A DNA stretch of 64,000 bases from assembly GCA_949987565.1 (NCBI GenBank), contig OX465102.1, forward strand, positions 25,481,691-25,545,690. The letters run 5' to 3'. Under the pieces are notes generated by a model. That model was given only the letters and a program-made list of their open reading frames with translations, searched no databases and was not told where the DNA came from. Shown here piece after piece: positions 1-11,487 of this stretch; position 1 is the first letter of the stretch; the number at the start of each line of letters is the position of its first letter. This DNA comes from Luidia sarsii. Taxonomy: Eukaryota > Echinodermata > Asteroidea > Paxillosida > Luidiidae. The translations under genes were made by a program, and so were the position numbers.

Positions 1-69
1 ACAGATCCCACTGGCTGTGGGGAGGGCTTTGCCTACATGAAAGTGCCCAACAAACCCACTGGTGCCAAG
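1..69 (+). CDS. TAF1: TAF1 coding exon w1 (partial, cut by window edge)
   Basis: The frame starts at base 1 and reads [20 protein letters not shown], a conserved stretch of the TAF1 core (DUF3591) just before the [10 protein letters not shown] segment. The exon ends with GGT GCC AAG at 69, and the next bases are GCAAGA, a GC-type 5' splice site. Joining here to the exon at 662 gives NKPTGAK-DDTSSPQ, which keeps the family spacing. No GT donor nearby gives an equally good join. The true 5' end of this exon lies outside the window. Confidence 0.88.
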
Positions 70-661
70 GCAAGAAACTCCCCAAACCATACACCTGAAG
101 CCTTAGACTGTGCACCTGTGAAATGCTAATCATCTGGGATTACAACTGGAGAGACCTACATGTATAGGTGCCGAAGAAGGAACCTTTGGAAACTGGAGGT
201 GCTGGGATGAGCACCTACAAGACCTATATAGCTACCAATGGAATCACCTGTATAACCCACATTTTCTAATTGAGATTCCCATGGGGACTACTTTGAAACC
301 TGAAGGTGCCATGATAACCATCCACAAAACCTACATGTATAGCTGGCGATTGAAGCACCTGTGTGACCCACATTTGCCAGTTAAGATTCCTATGGTGCCT
401 ACAGGTGCTAATGGGGAGGGGGAAGAAACCTGAAGGTGGCATGGCAAGCACCTATAAAACCAATGGATGCACATTGACATTGGTTACCCACAGGCAGTAA
501 CCGAAAAGCTGACCCAGGAAAAATTACAGGAGATGTACTGTACTCCTATGCCCCCCTACCCCTGGCCTTTCTAGGGGGGCTCAAGGTGTTAGAAATGCCT
601 CCAAGCTCGAGTCTGTCACAGTCCATCTCCCTCTCTCTTCTTTTCTTGCGTCATCTCTCAG
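70..661 (+). other. TAF1 intron 1, GC-AG type; no other feature
   Basis: The donor is AAG|GCAAGA and the acceptor TCTCTCAG. The interior has loosely repeated phrases (ACCTACATGTATAG, TGAGATTCCCATGG, CACCTATAAAACC) at about 60-120 base spacing from 150 to 460. This suggests an old degenerate tandem repeat. No gene is seen. Confidence 0.7.
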
Positions 662-784
662 GATGACACCAGCTCCCCCCAGCAGGCCAAGAAGACGGTG
701 ACGGGAACGGACGCCGACCTCCGTCGCCTCAACCTGAAGCAGGCCAAGCAGCTCCTGCGCAAGTTTGGCATCTCCGAGGAAGAC
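662..784 (+). CDS. TAF1: TAF1 coding exon w2
   Basis: This exon has 41 codons, phase 0 at both ends. It follows the acceptor TCATCTCTCAG and ends before GTGAGA. It encodes window residues 24-64, including [20 protein letters not shown], a highly conserved TAF1 signature at the C-terminal side of the DUF3591 domain that contacts TAF7 and promoter DNA. Confidence 0.96.
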
Positions 785-1037
785 GTGAGACCCTCTCAGA
801 GCTCTCATCCCTTGTCCCGAGACTGTCTTAGGCCAAATGGTTGTCTGGGGAGTACAGTTTGAAAGTCTGATTCATGGCCTTGAGATGATCCTACGGTACC
901 GTAGTGTTTGATCAAGTGGTTTTTCTTTGGGGGGGGGGGAGGAAAGATATTTGTGATAATGAATCAGACAAAAAATATGCGTGGCACTTGTGTTATTGAG
1001 TGAACGACGTGCTGCTTTGGGTTTTTTATAGGGTCCT

Positions 1038-1590
1038 TCAATATACAATTCTTAAAAAGAAGGAAAAATGTTTGATGTTTCGATCCTCGCTGGACTTTTC
1101 TAAGGCAGATTGGGCCAATGAATCAGAAATTGAGAGAAGGAAAAATAGATTGATTTCAGGAAATTGGTGAAGGGGGAAAGCTGGTTGACAGACAAGGATG
1201 AGATCCAAGGGAGGGGCAAGCAATCGGGAAGGGATCAAAGAAGGGAAGATCAACGGGAAGAGCTTATTGTAGTGTAGGGATAAAAGAAGAGAAGATTGAA
1301 GGGCAATAAGTAAAGATCAAAGAAGGGAATATCAATCGTCCATATGCGCAGATACCGGCCACTGAATGATAGAGTTGCGACCACCTACTTGTACAGTCCA
1401 GTTTTGCAAATCTCAAAATTTAGTTGGCCTGACGTTTTGATCCTAGCAGGACCTTTCCCAAGGACCTTGTCACTCTGCCTTTGAGAAAGGTCCTTCCAGG
1501 ATTGAAACATCTGGCCTACTAAATTTTGAGATTTGCATTTTTGGTTCTACTAGACAGTAAGCAGTTTGCAACATTTTTGTATATCAGTTT
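1038..1590. mobile_element. Penelope-like element end fragments (3' UTR and terminal motif, inverted pair)
   Basis: On the minus strand, 1071-1340 holds a degenerate terminal motif (...GAGGATCGAAACATC...) next to a purine-rich tail with repeated GATCAAAGAAGGGA, matching the tail of the endonuclease-bearing copy at 35425-36100. At 1410-1590 two copies of the terminal motif face each other around a short centre (CCTGACGTTTTGATCCTAGC on the left, GAAAGGTCCTTCCAGGATTG on the right). The flank ATTTGCAT...GTATATCAG is shared with copies at 5320, 22140 and 23030. Confidence 0.65.
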
Positions 1591-1631
1591 TTGCAAATGT
1601 CGTTTTTTTTTCTTTTTTTCCACCGTTCCAG

Positions 1632-1807
1632 ATAAAGAAGCTGTCTCGCTGGGAGGTGATAGACGTCGTGAGGACCTACTCAACCCAGCAGGCCAAGATG
1701 GGGGAAACGGCCACGGCGAAGTTTGCTCGAGGTAATCGCTTTGGCATTGCTGAGCACCAGGAGCGCTACAAGGAGGAATGCCAGAGGATATTTGACCTGC
1801 AGAACAA
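1632..1807 (+). CDS. TAF1: TAF1 coding exon w3
   Basis: This exon starts ATA AAG AAG after ...CCGTTCCAG and ends AAC AA before GTAAGT, so the Lys codon 123 is split with the next exon. It encodes [15 protein letters not shown] and [20 protein letters not shown], which are near-invariant parts of the TAF1 core. The exon is 176 bases (58 codons plus 2). Confidence 0.96.
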
Positions 1808-1984
1808 GTAAGTCTGGCGTGGATTTCACAAAGACTGTGTATGGCCGTTCTCGAAATGAAGGCTTAGGCTCGGGCTCAGGCTTCGTCTATGTCTGACAAA
1901 ACCTGAAAATCCAGGCTGTGGTTTTGAAGGTTTGCTGGCTTGATAGGTACAGGGTAATCCCCAAGAGGGGCCAAACCTACCGGC

Positions 1985-2060
1985 TCTTTTCACAGCCACA
2001 CTCCTTCTCGAAATAGATGTGTTACATGGTGTCACTGCAAACCTTCCACTCAGCACTTCC
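1985..2060 (+). repeat. Fragment of dispersed repeat 'GAACCACACCTCTT...ATGGTGTCACTGCAAA'
   Basis: It contains GCCACACTCCTTCTCGAAAT and TTACATGGTGTCACTGCAAA, a diverged copy of the sequence beside the canonical-core hammerhead at 15477-15518. Related copies are near 10990-11070, 19410-19552 and 39085-39180. Confidence 0.55.
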
Positions 2061-2585
2061 ACCCTGCAAACCCTCAAGTCTTATAAGAAACTCAGATCTC
2101 AACAATGTGGAGGGTCTGAGTTTTTGAACAACTTTCTCAAAGACAGAATCTACTGACAAAGGTGTCCAAAGGTCAATAATCGATATGAAAGAGTCCACCC
2201 ACAAGGTTTTAAAAGGGGACCCCTTTGCCGTCGCTAGTGAAGAAAAATGCGTCCACTTTTAAGGGCGAAAATTCAATGCACATGCGTTCTTCTTGTACCT
2301 CCAAAAGTACAAAGGAATTGGTTGGGACGTACCGGTAATAGAACCGACAAAATGGAACTGGGTAGCCATTTTATACCCTCTAGCATCTAGTTCATTTGCC
2401 CTGACCTTTCTGGGAAAATGGTTGGGGGGGATAGGAGTTTTTTTGTTATCAGCTTGAGTCACCTGCATTGAATCGGAGGAATTCTTGAACTCTGACCTTC
2501 TGACTGCCCATATGTGAAGTGGTGGATATGTTTTTGCTATTTATTTCCTCACACGGACCTATGGTTTTTCCTTCTCTTGTTTTAG

Positions 2586-2709
2586 GGTTTTGGCTTCGGC
2601 GGAAGTGCTCTCTACGGACGAGGACAGCAGCTCAGGGGATGACAGCGACTTTGAGGAGATGGGCAAGAACTTGGAGAGCATGCTGACCAACAAGAAGACC
2701 GGCACACAG
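2586..2709 (+). CDS. TAF1: TAF1 coding exon w4
   Basis: The first G completes the split Lys codon. Then follow [20 protein letters not shown] and [20 protein letters not shown], the conserved acidic segment after the core domain. The donor is CAG|GTGAGC. The G-rich minisatellite of intron 4 begins about 25 bases beyond this splice site. Confidence 0.95.
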
Positions 2710-2729
2710 GTGAGCGGTCAGGCCGTGGG

Positions 2730-3740
2730 TTGCTGTAGGCCATGTGGGTTCCTGTAGGCCCTGTGAGTTCCTGTAGGCCCTGTGGGTTCCTGTAGGCCCT
2801 GTGGGTTCCTGTAGTCCCGAGTGGGTTGCTGTAGTCCCCAGTGGGTTCCTGTAGGCCCTGTGACTTCCCGTAGGCCCTGTGGGTTTCTGTAGGCCATGTG
2901 GGTTGCTGCAGTCCCGAGTGGGTTGCTGTAGTCCCCAGTGGGTTCCTGTAGGCCTTGTGGGTTGCTGTCGGCCCTGTGAGTTCCTGTAGGCCCTTTGGGT
3001 TCCTGTAGGCCCTGTGGGTTCCTGTAGGCCCTGTGGGTTCCTGTAGGCCATGTGGGTTCCTGTAGGCCCTGTGGGTTCCTGTAGGCCATGTGGGTTCCTG
3101 TAGGCCTTGTGGGTTTCTGCTGGCCCTGTGAGTTCCCGTAGGCCCTGTGGGTTCCTGTTGGCCATGTGGGTTGCTGTAGTCCCGAGTGGGTTGCTGTAGT
3201 CCCCAGTGGGTTCCTGTAGGCCCTGTGGGTTCCTGTTGGCCATGTGGGTTGCTGTAGTCCCGAGTGGGTTGCTGTAGTCCCCAGTGGGTTCCTGTAGGCC
3301 CTGTGGGTTCCTGTATGCCCTGTGAGTTCCTGTAGGCCCTGTGGGTTCCTGTAGGCCATGTGGGTTGTTGTAGGCCCCATGGGTTACTGTAGGCCCCATG
3401 GGTTCCTGTAGGCCCTGTGGGTTGCTGTAGGCCCTGTTGGTTCCTGTAGGCCCTGTGGGTTCCTGTAGGCCCTGTGGGTTCCTGTAGGCCATGTGGGTTC
3501 CTGTAGGCCCTGTGGGTTCCTGTAGGCCATGTGGGTTGCTGTAGTCCCGAGTGGGTTTGCTGTAGTCCCCAGTGGGTTCCTGTAGGCCCTGTGGGTTCCT
3601 GTAGGCCATGTGGGTTGTTGTAGGCCCCATGGGTTAATGTAGGCCCCATGGGTTCCTGTAGGCCCTGTGGGTTGCTGTAGGCCCTGTGGGTTCCTGTAGG
3701 CCCTGTTGGTCCTATACTGTACATATGTACATGCACCGGC
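2730..3740 (+). repeat. 19-bp minisatellite in TAF1 intron 4, beginning at the 5' splice site
   Basis: Some 1 kb of unit CTGTAGGCCCTGTGGGTTC (19 bases) with variants such as GGCCATGTGGGTTGC and AGTCCCGAGTGGG. Variant units recur as blocks, so higher-order duplication occurred. Because 19 is not a multiple of 3 every frame stays open for long runs on the minus strand (Gly-Pro-Thr-rich). These open frames are by-products of the repeat and not genes. Weaker copies continue to about 3845. Confidence 0.95.
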
Positions 3741-4669
3741 AGGTCCCATTGCTTCCTTTAGGCCCTGTGTGTTACTATATGCCATTTGGGTTCCTACAGG
3801 TCCTGTGGGTTTCTATAGGTCATGTGGGTTCCTGTAGGCCCCGCTAGTGAAGAAAAATGCTTCAACTAAAACTGACTTCACTGTTTTCCGGAAGTGGGGG
3901 ACAGAAACCGAATAAGTACTGTATACAATGTACATGTACTCCCATACGTTGACCGTTCCCACAGATGGCCCAAAATGACCCTGCACTTATCAGAAGCAAG
4001 GTTGCTTGATTGAAATTGTATGCAACTAATTCTCTAAAATTGATTTCTAAAAAAAATCCTCAGACAAGATCAGACCAATGAGGAACAATCTTCCCTCCAA
4101 ACATTCCTTAATAATGCTTTTGTTTTTCATGCAATACCAACAGAATTCCATTTTATTGGATATTAGGACTGGTACTGTAAAATGGCTAATGTTTGACACA
4201 AGAGGGCGCTCTCACACTTCTCTGCTAAAAATCTGCCTTGGCTCCTCTGATGTCAGATTTGCATATGGCATCTGTTGTATTAAAGTCAGGACTTATATTT
4301 GTGCCAATGCCAGAGAAAGTTAAAAGTGCTCGTGGGTCATGGCTAGGATTGAAGGGTCAGCATGTTGTGCAGTATCCTCTAGTAACACTCTAGTATGTTT
4401 GCACCTGGGCTTTTCAGAAATGAAAGATGTGCCATTCCATGACTTGTATAACAAATGATGGACAAAATAATGTATTTTAAAAGAATATTTAGTGCCGGTC
4501 GGCAAGTTGCTCTTTTGTAACTACTGTAGTGCCAGTCACTGTTGTTCCCAACTGGCGCTGACTGCTGACCAGGACCCTGGTCAATGCAAAATATAAAAAT
4601 TCTCTTCGGCGAGTGATGTTGCCATCTGTTGGCTGTCTCAAGTGACCAAATCAATGCAAATATCAAAAA

Positions 4670-5360
4670 TATTGGTGGCCTGGCATTTCAATTCTCTCAA
4701 TGGGCGGCATTTCTCAAATGCAGAATGACAGGATTAAACAAGGACAGAAAGGGGGAGGAATGATAAATCATGGATTACAGAAGATGGACAAAGCTGGTTG
4801 ACAGACAAGGAGGGAGATGAAAGAGAAAGACAAGCTGTAGTGAAGGGGATTAAAGGGGATTAAAGATCACAGAAAAGAAGTGGTGGGAGTGAGCCCCCAA
4901 AAAGAAGGATTAGTATTTGAAAACATACGTGTCTCCGAATAAAGCATGCATGGTGTTAGTCATTCCCCTCCGGGATGTTGAGGCCAAATGGTGGAATACC
5001 GTACTTCAAAGATGTTTCATCTGAGATGCTTCTTCCATTTTCCAAGATTTAAAGTCAACAGTCATAATAACTAAACCACACCGTGCCACATGACAGCCAT
5101 ATGGGATTTATTATATTATTATCATTATTTTTTTTCTAAATAATGTGCCATTTTAAAAACTGTCATGCTAAATACCCCGGCACTGTTTTTGAAGTAGACT
5201 GACAAGAAAAGGTTCTCTTCCCCCCTTCCTTCTTGTATCTGTTTTGTCCTTGTCACTCTGCCTTTGAGAAAGGTCCTGCTAGGATTGAAACGTCAGGCCC
5301 ACTAAATTTTGAGATTTGCATTTTGGTTAATTTGAGTCAGTCAGCAGTTTGCACCATTTC
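4670..5360. mobile_element. Penelope-like element 3' ends, one on each strand
   Basis: On the minus strand, 4990-4956 reads GLNIPEGND followed by TAA, the same C-terminal ending as the PLE open frame at 35700. Its tail (4950-4740, GATTAAAG/GATCAC repeats) ends at a degenerate terminal motif near 4680-4720. On the plus strand, 5210-5360 is a second end: CTGTTTTGTCCTTGTCACTC, then the hammerhead-like motif, then ACTAAATTTTGAGATTTGCA. Sequence between the two is unexplained. Confidence 0.65.
5260..5298 (+). ncRNA. Hammerhead-like motif in PLE end (family 1)
   Basis: Stem I is GCCT/AGGC, the core TTGAGAAA, stem II GGTCCT/AGGATT with loop GCT, then GAAA, palindromic stem III AC/GT and the cleavage triplet GTC. 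Core positions equivalent to C3 and G8 are T and A. Confidence 0.45.
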
Positions 5361-5520
5361 TGTATATCGTTTTAGTCTGACAAGAGTTCATGTTTGAACA
5401 TGTGGATAATAGTGGTGCCCGTACATGTACTGTATCTTGAGGCACTGTCACATAGCAATAGTACCTGGGCTCCGATTTGGATGGTCCTTGCATCAATTGG
5501 CTAAGAATAGCGCTCAAAGA

Positions 5521-6020
5521 CCAGGGTCCAATTTTGTAGCTAGCCGCTTAAGCGTGGAAATCTGCTAAGCGTGAACATTCTTCCCCGTGTAAACAGATTT
5601 ACAAAGCACATTATGATGCAATGTCAACTTGTCGTCCACCATTCTTTACTCAGCATGAAACATGAGTGAAGTTTGGGTTGGCAGAGTGATCTTGTGAATC
5701 ACAATCTTTTTTGCTTAAACAAATCGTAGTGTTTAAGCAGCTCTATGCGGCCAATTTCATAGAGCTTCTCAAGCACTGAGATTTGCTGAAGTGCCAAAAG
5801 TCATGATTCAGAGGATCAGCTTCCTCCCCCCCCCCCAAAAAAATTTTTTTTTACTGTTTTTTTCATGCTTAGTAAACAGGTAAAAAATCATTGAATACAA
5901 GTCAGAAGCAACTGAGAATGCATCCTGATGTGGTTTGTAATCTTGTTTACACGAGCGAGACTTTTCATGCTCAGCAGACTTTCACGCTTAAGCGGCTCTA
6001 CGAACTTGGACCCGGTTGGC
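5521..6020. mobile_element. Two adjacent copies of a dispersed element with GAGCCGCTTAAGC-type ends (family F)
   Basis: Left-end sequence GGTCCAATTTTGTAG...CCGCTTAAGCGTG and right-end sequence TTTAAGCAGCTCTATG...CCAATTTCATAG are near inverted complements. The inside carries AGTGAAGTTTGGGTTGGCAG and TGATCTTGTGAATCAC. The same parts occur at 24031-24640, 34190-34880 and 36120-36320. A second copy runs from about 5750 to 6020, ending CGCTTAAGCGGCTCTACGAA. No coding capacity is seen, so it is probably a non-autonomous DNA element. Confidence 0.55.
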
Positions 6021-7380
6021 GCGAGTGCATGAGCAACAACTGCTTCATCGGAGATGGAAAGCTTTGTTGTTTCTGCTCCGGGCCGTTTTTTGCAGTTCCC
6101 TAAACCTCTCATTACCGTGGCGACTGATGCAGTTTGACAGTTTCCAAATCCCAACCCCCTCCCCTCCCGGCCCCCCCCTTACTTTCTCCGTCCCTCCCTG
6201 CTCTGCTTCCTGGTCTCACGTCTCTCACTTCCTCTGTCAGCGAGGCTCCCGGAATTGAGCCCCACCGATTAACGGAGCTCAAATTCTCAAGCCTGGACCG
6301 GGAGACAAGGGTCTTCTACATGTACCTGTCCCAGGAACGATGTGATTTTGTGCCTCAAGACATCAGTGTGTCCGATGCTATACTCAGTATACAGCCCAGG
6401 GATTGAATTGAAAAGGAAAAAAAAAAGACTATCATATATGTAACTCAGGAGAGAGATAATTTGACTGATTCCCCTCCGTAGGTATTAACTGCGGAGATTA
6501 GTGTAATCCACACGTACAGTGGGCCCTTCCCTGTGGCTCTCTGGGATTACATTAAACCTTCAGATTAACTTGTGATCTACAGTTGTCCCCCCCCTAGTGC
6601 ATCTCTGGAAATAGACCTGCGGTTTGATGAACTCGGCTCATTTGCTTTTTTAGCTTGTGGATTTTTGGTGGTTGATATTTTGAAGTAACGCAAACTTTGT
6701 TGAGCTTGTTGACATTCCTTTGTTGTTATCTAGCCGGTAAAACATCTGATACCTGCTGATATGATTTTTTCTCTACAGTAAATGCAGTTTTGCAGTGATT
6801 AGGCCTACTTAATTTTACAGCAAACAGAGGTATCGGAACAGCCTCTTCCCTCATTCTGCCTCCATCTGGAATTCCCTTCCTGGTTCTTGCTTTCCCCCTG
6901 CCTACGATCTTGCCATTTTTAAAAGGAATGTTAATTCCTATCACCGGCCTTCCTGAGTCCCTCACTATCGCCTTCTTTCTCTAGCCCTTAACCTTGAGTG
7001 GCTTTTCTGCCTTGTTTTGGGTGATTTTGCATAAAAACCAAAAAACCAAAACAAAGGAAAGTAGAACTGAGTTGGGAACATTTAAACAATTTCTGAAAGG
7101 TGTTTATATTATAACCCAAACTATTCAAATCTCAATATTAAATTTCTTGATTTGATGTTGATACATTGTACCTTTCATGCCTGTTTCTTGTGTGAGTCCC
7201 TATGTATGTGGACTTGCAGTTCAATCGAGATGTAAAATTTGTGACTACAATTCACCGCAGAACAAGCACTAGTACGTAAAGCTCATAGTTTGGATGAAAT
7301 GGCATTGCCATTAAGCAATTATAAACCATTATAAGCCATTAAAAACCATTAAAAACCATTATAAGCCATTATAAGTCTGA
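6021..7380. other. Intron 4 stretch with no recognised gene
   Basis: Unique-looking sequence. Short open frames here (for example 6134-6406 +, 6726-6965 -) have no recognisable domains and no splice support. Confidence 0.5.
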
Positions 7381-7915
7381 CATTAAGCCATTATACAGTT
7401 ATAAGCCATTATACAGTTATAAGCCATTATACAGTTATAAGCCATTATACAGTTATAAGCCATTATACAGTTATAAGCCATTATACAGTTATAAGCCATT
7501 ATACAGTTATAAGCCATTATACAGTTATAAGCCATTATACAGTTATAAGCCATTATACAGTTATAAGCCATTATACAGTTATAAGCCATTATACAGTTAT
7601 AAGCCATTATACAGTTATAAGCCATTATACAGTTATAAGCCATTATACAGTTATAAGCCATTATACAGTTATAAGCCATTATACAGTTATAAGCCATTAT
7701 ACAGTTATAAGCCATTATACAGTTATAAGCCATTATACAGTTATAAGCCATTATACAGTTATAAGCCATTATACAGTTATAAGCCATTATACAGTTATAA
7801 GCCATTATACAGTTATAAGCCATTATACAGTTATAAGCCATTATACAGTTATAAGCCATTATACAGTTATAAGCCATTATACAGTTATAAGCCATTATAC
7901 AGTTATAAGCCATTG
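7381..7915 (+). repeat. 18-bp satellite, about 29 nearly identical copies
   Basis: The unit GCCATTATACAGTTATAA repeats without visible change for over 520 bases. A multiple-of-3 unit leaves a minus-strand open frame of repeated MAYNCI, which is an artefact. The lack of divergence points to recent expansion, or to correction by gene conversion. Confidence 0.97.
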
Positions 7916-8880
7916 TAGATGTAAGCCATTATAAGCCATTATAGGCTTGCCATTCTAAGCCATTATAAGCCAGTATACAGTAGGCTTACCATTATAAGCC
8001 ATTATAGGCTTGCCATTATAAGCCATTATACAGTAGGCTTACCATTATAAGTCATTATAGGCTTACCATTATAAGCCATTATAGGCTTGCCATTATAAGC
8101 CATTATACAGTAGGCTTACCATTATAAGCCATTATAGGCTTACCATTATAAGTCATTATAGGCTTGCAATTATAAGCCATTATACAGTAGGCTTGCCATT
8201 ATAAGCCATTATAGGCTTACCATTATAAGCCAATATAGGCTTGCCATTATAAGCCATCATAGGCTTGGCATTATAAGCCATCATAGGCTTACCATTATAA
8301 GCCATCATAGGCTTGGCATTATAAGCCATCATAGGCTTGGCATTATAAGCCATCATAGGCTTGCCATTATAAGCCATTATACAGTAGGCTTACCATTATA
8401 AGCCATCATAGGCTTACCATTATAAGCCATCATAGGCTTGGCATTATAAGCCATCATAGGCTTACCATTATAAGCCATCATAGGCTTGCCATTATAAGCC
8501 ATCATAGGCTTGCCATTATAAGCCATCATAGGCTTGCCATTATAAGCCATCATAGGCTTGGCATTATAAGCCATCATAGGCTTGGCATTATAAGCCATCA
8601 TAGGCTTGACATTATAAGCCATTATAGGCTTGGCATTATAAGCCATCATAGGCTTGCCATTATAAGCCATCATAGGCTTGCCATTATAAGCCATCATAGG
8701 CTTGGCATTATAAGCCATTATAAGCTTGCCATTATAAGCCATTATAGGCTTGCCATTATAAGCCATCATAGGCTTGGCATTATAAGCCATCATAGGCTTA
8801 CCATTATAAGCCATCATAGGCTTGCCATTATAAGCCATTATAGGCTTGCCATTATAAGCCTTTATAGGCCTTGCCATTAA
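7916..8880 (+). repeat. 24-bp satellite related to the adjacent 18-bp array
   Basis: The unit is roughly CATTATAAGCCATCATAGGCTTGC (split here as CATTATAAGCCATCATAGG + CTTGC), with CAGTAGGCTTACC variants. Both arrays share GCCATTATAAGCCATTATA, so the 18-bp unit probably arose from this older, more diverged array. Minus-strand open frames (MAYNGKPM repeats) are artefacts. Confidence 0.95.
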
Positions 8881-9311
8881 GAGCTTTCTCATTTGATTTC
8901 ACATTTATGTTTCATCATGACATTGTAATGTAGAATGTAGAGTACCTAACTTAATTAGATAAAACAAATGTGACTATGCAATGTAGATGTATAGTAATTT
9001 TAGTATGCAATCTTTGATTGCTGTTTCCATATGTGAGACCCGAGTTGTGAGTCATGACATAAGAAACCTTGCTTTCTCTGTCATAGCAAGAGCATTCCCC
9101 CCAAACCCTGAAGAGACACTTAAAAAAACAAGCCCCCCCTCGGTAATATTAGTGAGGAAAATTTGTGGGCCCTTCAACGGCTGATTGACCTTCACACGTT
9201 CATTACCAGGAGACAGCTCCTGTCTCTCAGTGTTTATTTTGCCCTCTGGAGATGTGTGGTCTGGAGGAAGTCTGTTAATTCCACGATAATGTCAGTTTGG
9301 CAAGTCAACGT

Positions 9312-10180
9312 GCAGGGACAGGGCATACTGTAGGGGAAAGAGGGAGAGGGTAGGGATAGGGAGGATGATGGGCGAGTGGAGGGGGGGGACGGAGGGGGAG
9401 AGGGAGAGGGAGGAGAGGGAGGGGGAGAGGGACAGGGAGGAGAGGGAGAAGGAGAAGGAGGAGGGGGAGGGAGGAGAGGGAGGGGACAGTGAGAGGGGGG
9501 AGAGGGAGAGGGACAGGTAGGAGAGAGAAAGAGGAGAGGGAGAGAGGGAGATGGAGAGGGAGAGGGAGAGGGAGAAGGAGGGGAGGGAGAGAGAGAGAGG
9601 GAGAGGGAGAGAGAGAGGGAGAGGGAGAGGGAGGAGAGAGGGAGAGGGAGGAGAGAGAGAGAGGGAGAAGGAGATGAGGGAGAGGGGGAGAGGGAGAGGG
9701 GGAGGAAGGAGACAGAGGGGGAGAAGGAGAGAGCGGGAGGAGAGGAAGAGGGAAGAGGGAGAGGGGAGGGGGAAGGGGGAGGGAGAGGGGGAGAGGGAGA
9801 GGGGAGGGGGAGAGGGAGAGGGGAGGGGGAGAGGGAGAGGGGGAGAGGGAGAGGGGGAGAAGGAAAGGAGGAGAAGGAGAGAGGGAGAGGGAGGGGGAGA
9901 AGGGGAGGGAGAGAGGAGAGGGGTATAAAGAAAGGCATGTGCAGGGACAGGGAGGGAGACAGGGACTGGGAGGAGAGAGAGGGGGTGAGGAAGAGGAACA
10001 GAGACTCCTGATGGAGACAGGGAGGGGGAGGGAGAGAGGGACATAGATAAGGACATGGACAGGGACAGAGAGGTAAACAGACACAGGGAGGGAGAGGGAG
10101 ACAGGGAAAGGGACAGGGTGGGGAGGAAGAGAGACAGAGACAGGGAGAGGGACATGAAGGGGTAGAGGGAGAGGCTGGTA
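9312..10180 (+). repeat. (GGGAGA)n-type purine tract in intron 4
   Basis: Nearly 0.9 kb of G/A on the coding strand, with units GGGAGA, GGGGGAGAGG and GGGACAGGGA, decaying at both ends. G runs of 3-5 at short spacing could form quadruplex or triplex structures. Long minus-strand Ser/Pro/Leu open frames here are repeat artefacts. Confidence 0.95.
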
Positions 10181-10949
10181 TGGTTGAGCCTGAAGGTACA
10201 TCTACATGTACATGTAGCCAACAAGCTTGGGCATGGGATCCCACCCCTTGAGGCTGTACATTCTGGTGTCCCTGGGGAAAGTGCCTCGACAGTGACTACT
10301 ACTGAACGTTGCTAGATTGAACTGATGGAGACCTTTTCTTTTCATATTTTCTTGTCACCTTTGCTTGTGGAGGAGTCTGCCGAGGAGAGGGGAGGGAGGT
10401 CATGTCAGGCAAACAGATGAAGGCTGGTAGTACATGTATTTCAAAGGAAACAACCAATTGCTGAAGTAGATGAATGGGCACCCCATAAACACAAACGAAC
10501 AAACTAGACCCATGCTGCTAAAAGACAAACCAACAAACCATTGAATACCATACCTTCATACTCAAACCAATACCATCAAACCAACTAAGGGACTTCCCTG
10601 TGACAGTTATTTGAATATAAAGTAATTCCCCCAGCATTTCCAGAAAACCTAGCTAATACAACACCCCCAATTTATTTAATTCCTCGTCCATTCTACCGGT
10701 ACATTTTAGGTTTCATCTATGTTTAATTAATACATTAATGGACTAATTGTTATTACTATTTTTTACATAAATCATATAGATAATTTACAGTGGTAGTATT
10801 TACCACATTGTATTTTCCTGACATAAAAAATTGATCAGGAATGACGTCTGGTTTATTATTTTTTTAATCCTGCGTTAATTTGTGCATGATATTCAGTAGG
10901 TAGTACCTGGGGGTACTGGTGTGTCCATTTTGCAATTTGGCTTTCGGTC

Positions 10950-11347
10950 TGTGAGGAAAATCATGATGACGGCCAGAGCATACTGGTCGGAACGTTGAGT
11001 TACCACTCAGGTTCTTTTCAGAACCACACCTCTTCTTGAAGAGACCTTATACATGGTGTCACCGCAAACTCTCCTACTGGTATATTGTGAGGAAAATGTT
11101 GATAAAACCTGTCTCAATTTAGGTTTTTTTTTTTTTACATGGTCTCACTGCAAACCATCCTACTGGTATATTGTGAGGAAAATGTTGATAAACCTGTCTC
11201 AATTTATTATTATTTTTTTTTTACATGGTCTCACTGCAAACCATCCTACCGGTATATTGTGAGGAAAATGTTGATAAAACCTGTCTCAATTTAGTTTTTT
11301 TTTTTTAAGCCTCTGATGAAGGTCCTGTCAGGATAGAAACATTAGGC
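10950..11347 (+). mobile_element. Family 2 terminal repeat with 85-bp tandem triplication, ending in a hammerhead-like motif
   Basis: 10965-11060 carries ATGATGACGGCC...ACTGGTCGGAACGTTGAG and CAGAACCACACCTCTTCTTG. Then three copies of about 85 bases follow (from 11051, 11139 and 11223), each ACATGGTCTCACTGCAAACC ... TGTCTCAATTTA plus a T-run. Right after the last T-run comes the family 1 motif at 11309-11347. Confidence 0.65.
11309..11347 (+). ncRNA. Hammerhead-like motif with the canonical CUGAUGA core (family 1)
   Basis: GCCT, then CTGATGA exactly, one extra A, GGTCCT-GTC-AGGATA, GAAAC, ATT, AGGC. Stem I (GCCT/AGGC) and five stem II pairs form. The closing pair of stem II is G-A and stem III is weak, so this copy may be inactive although its core is ancestral. 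Confidence 0.45.
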
Positions 11348-11487
11348 CACTAACTACAATTTTTGTTTTACCACACGTCCAATGGTTTAGTAAGCAGTTA
11401 GCAACAGATCGACATGTTTGGTTCTCAATTCAGTTGATTTCAATTCGTTGATTCCCCTCTTCCCCCACCCCCTCCCCCTCTCCTCAG

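Noticed and set aside
2612..3785. Long minus-strand open frames (Gly-Pro-Thr-His-rich, up to 374 codons)
   Set aside because: They are produced by the 19-bp minisatellite and lie within TAF1 intron 4. All frames stay open because the unit lacks stops.
7383..8892. Minus-strand MAYNCI and MAYNGKPM repeat proteins
   Set aside because: They are translations of 18- and 24-bp satellites whose unit lengths are multiples of three. No promoter or non-repeat part.
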